Assembly: GCF_001724605.1 (NCBI RefSeq) | Contig: NZ_MEEX01000042.1 | Location: forward strand, 1 to 44,269 | Direction: 5' to 3' | Source: Phenylobacterium sp. SCN 70-31 | GTDB lineage: Bacteria; Pseudomonadota; Alphaproteobacteria; Caulobacterales; Caulobacteraceae | DNA length: 44,269 nucleotides | Part shown: one piece after another, positions 41,461-44,269 of the stretch | Position numbering within the stretch: the stretch's first letter is position 1 | Layout of the letters: every line of letters starts with the position of its first letter | Made by a program: the position numbers and the translations under genes | Notes under the pieces: generated by a model | Told to the model about the DNA's origin: nothing | Seen by the model: only the letters and a program-made list of their open reading frames with translations | The model's database searches: none

Positions 41461-42560
41461 GCGACCCCGAAGAACCTGCGGACGGCAAGAGCGATGCGCT
41501 CGACCTCCTCGTCGGTGAGTTGCGCGTGGATCGGAAGGGAGAGCGCGCGATGGGCATGTGACGAGGCGGCCGGAAAGTGGTCGTCAGGTTGCGCCCCGAA
41601 CAGTTCCTCGCGATGAAAAGGGCGCGGATAGTGGACCATGGTCGGAACGCCCGCGGCCGCCAAATGCGAGGCCAGGGCATCGCGTCGATCCAACCGAATA
41701 ACGAACTTGTGCCAGGCATGTTCGACCCGTGGATCGAGCGCTGGCTGTTCGATGGGCAGGTCAGACAGGGCGGCGGAAAGTTGGGCGGCGATCTCACGCC
41801 GCGTCACCGTCCAGGCGGGGTGATGCTCCAGCTTCGCCGACAGAACCGCTGCCGCCAGACTGGGTAGCTGAGAGTTGTAGCCTAGCTCGACATAACGCCC
41901 ATCCTCGCGACCGTGATAGCGCAGCCTCCGCGCATGGGCGGCGAGGTCGTCGTCGTCTGTCAAGACTGCGCCGCCGCTCCCCGGAGCACTCAGTACCTTC
42001 ATAGGATCGAAACTGAGCGCGGAGACAGCGCCCAGAGCGCCGGCGGGCGTGCTCCCGAACCGTGCGCCAAAGGCCTGGGCGGCATCTTCTAACACCTGAA
42101 GTCCATAACGTTCGGCGAAGTCACAGACACGGGCTGGATCCGCCATTGCGCCAAATAGCTGGACGATCAGTATGGCCCTTGTCCGCTCAGTAACGGCCTC
42201 GGCGGCTCTACACAGGTCGATCAAGCAGCCAGGATCGACGTCCACGAGAACGGGCCTAGCACCAGTTCGAACGACCGCCGACGCCGTGGCGATGAATGAC
42301 ACGTCAGGGACCAGCACCTCGTCGCCAGGCCCGATACCGAGGCCGACAAGCGAAAAGAAAAGGGCGTCGGTGCCAGATGCAACGCATATGGCGTGCTTGC
42401 GCCCGCAAAGCGCCGCCAAGTCGGCCTCCAGACGCGCCACCTCGGGGCCCTGTAACATCTGTCCGCTGGCCAACACCCGGGCGACGATTGGCGTCAGCTC
42501 GGGGGCCATCGCCGCCTGTTCACGTCGGCACGCCGCGAACTCAATTGGAGGGAGGCTCAC
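41457..42560 (-). CDS. DegT/DnrJ/EryC1/StrS sugar aminotransferase
   Basis: PLP-dependent enzyme making amino-sugars from keto-sugars bound to a nucleotide. 367 residues. The PLP lysine is K188 in LSFDPMKVLSAPGSGG, and ASGTDALFFSLVGLGIGPGD, VPDVSFIATAS and LEDAAQAFGA (the PLP-binding Asp) are family signatures. HAWHKFVIRL and VHYPRPFHRE fit the subfamily for 3- or 4-amino sugars (FdtB/WecE-like). GTG start at 42558-42560 overlaps the epimerase stop (GTGA). Second gene of the three-gene operon; distinct from pseC at 26 kb. Confidence 0.9.
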   Translation of the reverse strand: MSLPPIEFAACRREQAAMAPELTPIVARVLASGQMLQGPEVARLEADLAALCGRKHAICVASGTDALFFSLVGLGIGPGDEVLVPDVSFIATASAVVRTGARPVLVDVDPGCLIDLCRAAEAVTERTRAILIVQLFGAMADPARVCDFAERYGLQVLEDAAQAFGARFGSTPAGALGAVSALSFDPMKVLSAPGSGGAVLTDDDDLAAHARRLRYHGREDGRYVELGYNSQLPSLAAAVLSAKLEHHPAWTVTRREIAAQLSAALSDLPIEQPALDPRVEHAWHKFVIRLDRRDALASHLAAAGVPTMVHYPRPFHREELFGAQPDDHFPAASSHAHRALSLPIHAQLTDEEVERIALAVRRFFGVA

Positions 42561-43561
42561 GTTGATACGAGGTCTTGCAGCGTTGTAGTCGATCCGACGA
42601 GCCGTTGGCGTATGAAATTGAGGTATTTTTGAACTCCGAGCTCTAGGTCGACCTGGGGTGCATACCCGAGCAACCGCCTGGCTTTTTCGATGCCCAGGGC
42701 GCCCCTGCGGGGCCGATACGCAAGCTCAGTATCTGTTGCTACAACCCTGAGGGCGCCGCCCGTCTGGCATGAGACGACACCAATAAGGTCACTCAGCGAA
42801 CGCGCCTTTCCCAACGTAAGGTTGAACGTCTCGCCTCCGGCGGTTGGCGAGGTCGCAGCCAACAGTATGCCTTTGGCGAGATCGCCTACCCAAGTGAAGT
42901 CGACGAAGGTGCTTTCGGGGTTGTTTGCGACAAAGGGTTCGCCGGTCACGGCGGCTTCGCAGCATTTCTGGACCACGCGACCATGGATATCGGTGGGGCC
43001 GTAGACGCCAGACGGCCGCACGATCACGGCTTCATGCGAGGTCCGGTCAAGATAGGTTCGGGTCAGGATCTCCCCCGCCAGCTTCAAGCCTCCATACAAG
43101 TTGACAGGAGTGGTCGGCGCGTCCTCGGTGATGGGGTCGGCGGTGAAGTGTCCGTAGACCATGCTGGAGGAGGTGTAGACGAACCGGATCGAGCGGGTCT
43201 CTCTGCGTATGAGTTCCAGGCAGTTCGTTAGCCCTGTGGTCATGGAATCGGTCGCCTCGGCCGGATTGGCATCCACTTGATGCACGAGGGGCTGGGCAGC
43301 GAGATAGCAGACGCAGTCGGGTTCGAACTGGCGCATCGTCAACGCCAACTGGGCACGATTACCCACATTGCCCCGCACCCGACCTGCTCCGGCGAGCAGG
43401 CGTGATGATCGCTCCCGTAAATTCGCAGTAGCCGTCGGCGTCGTGTCGAAGTCGGAGAGATCCGCGATATCGAACACAGCCACGTGATGGCCGGCGTCCA
43501 AGAAACGACGGGCGAGATGGGCGCCCAGAAAACCTGCGCCTCCTATGATCAGCACGCGCAT
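42557..43561 (-). CDS. NAD-dependent epimerase/dehydratase
   Basis: Extended SDR acting on an NDP-sugar. 334 residues. NAD-binding GGAGFLGAHLARRF (about 8-21), catalytic YTSSSMVYG with the following LYGGLKLAGE (Tyr-x-x-x-Lys), and the C-terminal RRGALGIEKARRLLGY-type motif are present. It could make a 4-keto or epimerised sugar for the aminotransferase downstream. ATG at 43559-43561 follows GGGGAAAGCTG; a longer start at 43582 is less likely. First gene of the operon with GTGA overlaps; the promoter should be in 43562-43700. Confidence 0.9.
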   Translation of the reverse strand: MRVLIIGGAGFLGAHLARRFLDAGHHVAVFDIADLSDFDTTPTATANLRERSSRLLAGAGRVRGNVGNRAQLALTMRQFEPDCVCYLAAQPLVHQVDANPAEATDSMTTGLTNCLELIRRETRSIRFVYTSSSMVYGHFTADPITEDAPTTPVNLYGGLKLAGEILTRTYLDRTSHEAVIVRPSGVYGPTDIHGRVVQKCCEAAVTGEPFVANNPESTFVDFTWVGDLAKGILLAATSPTAGGETFNLTLGKARSLSDLIGVVSCQTGGALRVVATDTELAYRPRRGALGIEKARRLLGYAPQVDLELGVQKYLNFIRQRLVGSTTTLQDLVST

Positions 43562-44163
43562 CAGCTTTCCCCACGCCGCCAAGCGACGGTAGCGCTTAGA
43601 TTGCGCAGGTGGAAAGTGCAGTCGCCTTCAGGGCGAGCCCGCGTGCGTATTCACACGCCTAGAGCGGTCCCGCTCCAGGAGGAAGCGACATCCAGCGTAG
43701 CCATAGCGTGATAACGGCGAGGTGGGTAAGGCTGGTCGCCTGCTCGACGCTGAGCTTGGTGAAGGTGTTCATGGTCGTCGGTCGCATTGGAAGTCGCGCC
43801 AGCAAGTCCCGACGTTTCGACGACACCTCCGATACACGCCCGCAACGCCATCTCAGCAAGACGCCGCATGGCGCCGCTAGGGCTCGCTTTGATCGGCGGT
43901 AGGAAGCCTTGCTTGCCCAGCACTGGCACCAGCACCCTCGCAGCGCTTGTTCGTGCTGCTCTTTCGGCGTTTTAGGGGACGGTCGTCAAACGGTCCCATG
44001 GTTGTGCAAGTTGGTCGATTCCGCAGCCGTTGCACATCTCAGGCGTGCCCGAGACCGCTCGCGACGTTGCGAACGCTGCGCCTTTTGGCTCTTCGGTGGT
44101 AGCTGGGTGGTGACGAGTGCCTTGGAGATCGCACCTCGAGATTGCCCAAGCCGTTGATTTCGC
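43562..44163. other. Gene-poor stretch between the sugar operon and the tRNA-Arg remnant
   Basis: No convincing gene in about 600 bp. Open frames exist on both strands (e.g. 43651-43935 minus, 43909-44157 plus), but none has a recognisable product or a good ribosome site. GGGAC/GTCCC arms at about 43976-43997 form a weak hairpin. The sequence is less GC-rich than the core chromosome, consistent with decayed or acquired DNA. It may be the remains of a gene I cannot identify. Confidence 0.5.
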
Positions 44164-44208
44164 TGGCGCACCCGACACGATTCGAACGTGTGACCTTTGC
44201 CTTCGGAG
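44164..44208 (-). tRNA. 3' part of a tRNA-Arg(CCG) gene, likely integration scar (partial)
   Basis: On the minus strand the 45 nt run from an anticodon loop CTCCGAA (44202-44208, anticodon CCG) through GGCAA (3' anticodon stem), AGGTC (variable loop) and the T-arm ACACG-TTCGAAT-CGTGT (44175-44191, perfect stem) to acceptor strand CGGGTGC, discriminator G and CCA (44164-44166). The 5' half is missing: upstream should be TTGCC to pair with GGCAA, but the sequence reads AATTG and continues unrelated. No D-arm or 5' acceptor strand (GCACCCG) is found. A clean cut at the anticodon loop is typical of att sites of tyrosine integrases. Confidence 0.85.
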
Positions 44209-44269
44209 CAATTTAGCCTGCCTATCCTAAATGCACGACAGGGCACGCTACAATGCGATATGTAACTGA

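Noticed and set aside
43986..44246. A minus-strand reading frame containing HTFESCRVRQ
   Set aside because: This is the typical false translation of a tRNA 3' end; the DNA is the tRNA-Arg remnant.

Overview
The window is chromosomal DNA of a high-GC alphaproteobacterium, most likely a member of the Caulobacteraceae (Caulobacter or Phenylobacterium type). The grounds are the gene order echA - rpsT - dnaA with ubiE/ubiB/mutM beside it, a dnaA product closely resembling the Caulobacter one as I remember it, and two GANTC (CcrM-type) sites just upstream of dnaA. This assignment is by recognition, not by a database search.

Layout. 1-3.6 kb: class I ribonucleotide reductase as two separate transcription units, nrdA and nrdB, each preceded by two NrdR-like boxes exactly 32 bp apart. 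3.6-9.2 kb: envelope and secreted proteins, including a caspase-fold protease with Sel1 repeats followed 9 bp later by a glycine-rich SH3 protein, plus a tyrosine/tryptophan-rich lipoprotein, a MAPEG protein and a KTSC-domain protein. 9.2-17 kb: housekeeping genes argG, kup, an SDR, marC, pyrF, hemW and rdgB. hemW carries an exact 59-bp internal duplication that shifts its frame. 17-18.2 kb: a possible 35-residue membrane peptide, a DUF2975-type membrane protein and a small XRE regulator. 18.2-25.5 kb: the conserved ubiB/ubiE - mutM - TraB/GumN-like - echA - rpsT - dnaA block. 25.7-28 kb: pseC and pseB for the first two steps of pseudaminic acid synthesis (flagellin glycosylation in Caulobacter). 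28-38 kb: mixed metabolic and envelope genes: phhB, a HAD hydrolase, VanZ-like protein, glycosyltransferase, GPH-type sugar transporter, cytochrome c'-like lipoprotein, a HupE/UreJ-like pair, a lipoprotein alpha/beta hydrolase coupled to an autotransporter, and ecotin. 38.3-43.6 kb: a surface-polysaccharide cluster, visibly less GC-rich, made of a deacetylase, a glycosyltransferase and a three-gene sugar operon linked by two GTGA overlaps. 43.6-44.3 kb: no convincing gene, but a 45-nt 3' half of a tRNA-Arg(CCG) gene at 44164-44208 that looks like an integration scar, with the element expected to the right of the window.

How the genes fit together. The window is mainly core chromosome: nucleotide supply (nrdA, nrdB, pyrF, rdgB), DNA repair (mutM), replication initiation (dnaA), ubiquinone and heme synthesis (ubiE, ubiB, hemW). 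Interspersed envelope genes and the right-hand polysaccharide genes are the accessory part. The features most worth a second look are the broken hemW, the tRNA-Arg scar, the paired NrdR-like boxes, the caspase/glycine-rich pair, the 35-residue ORF and the elaborate palindrome behind dnaA.
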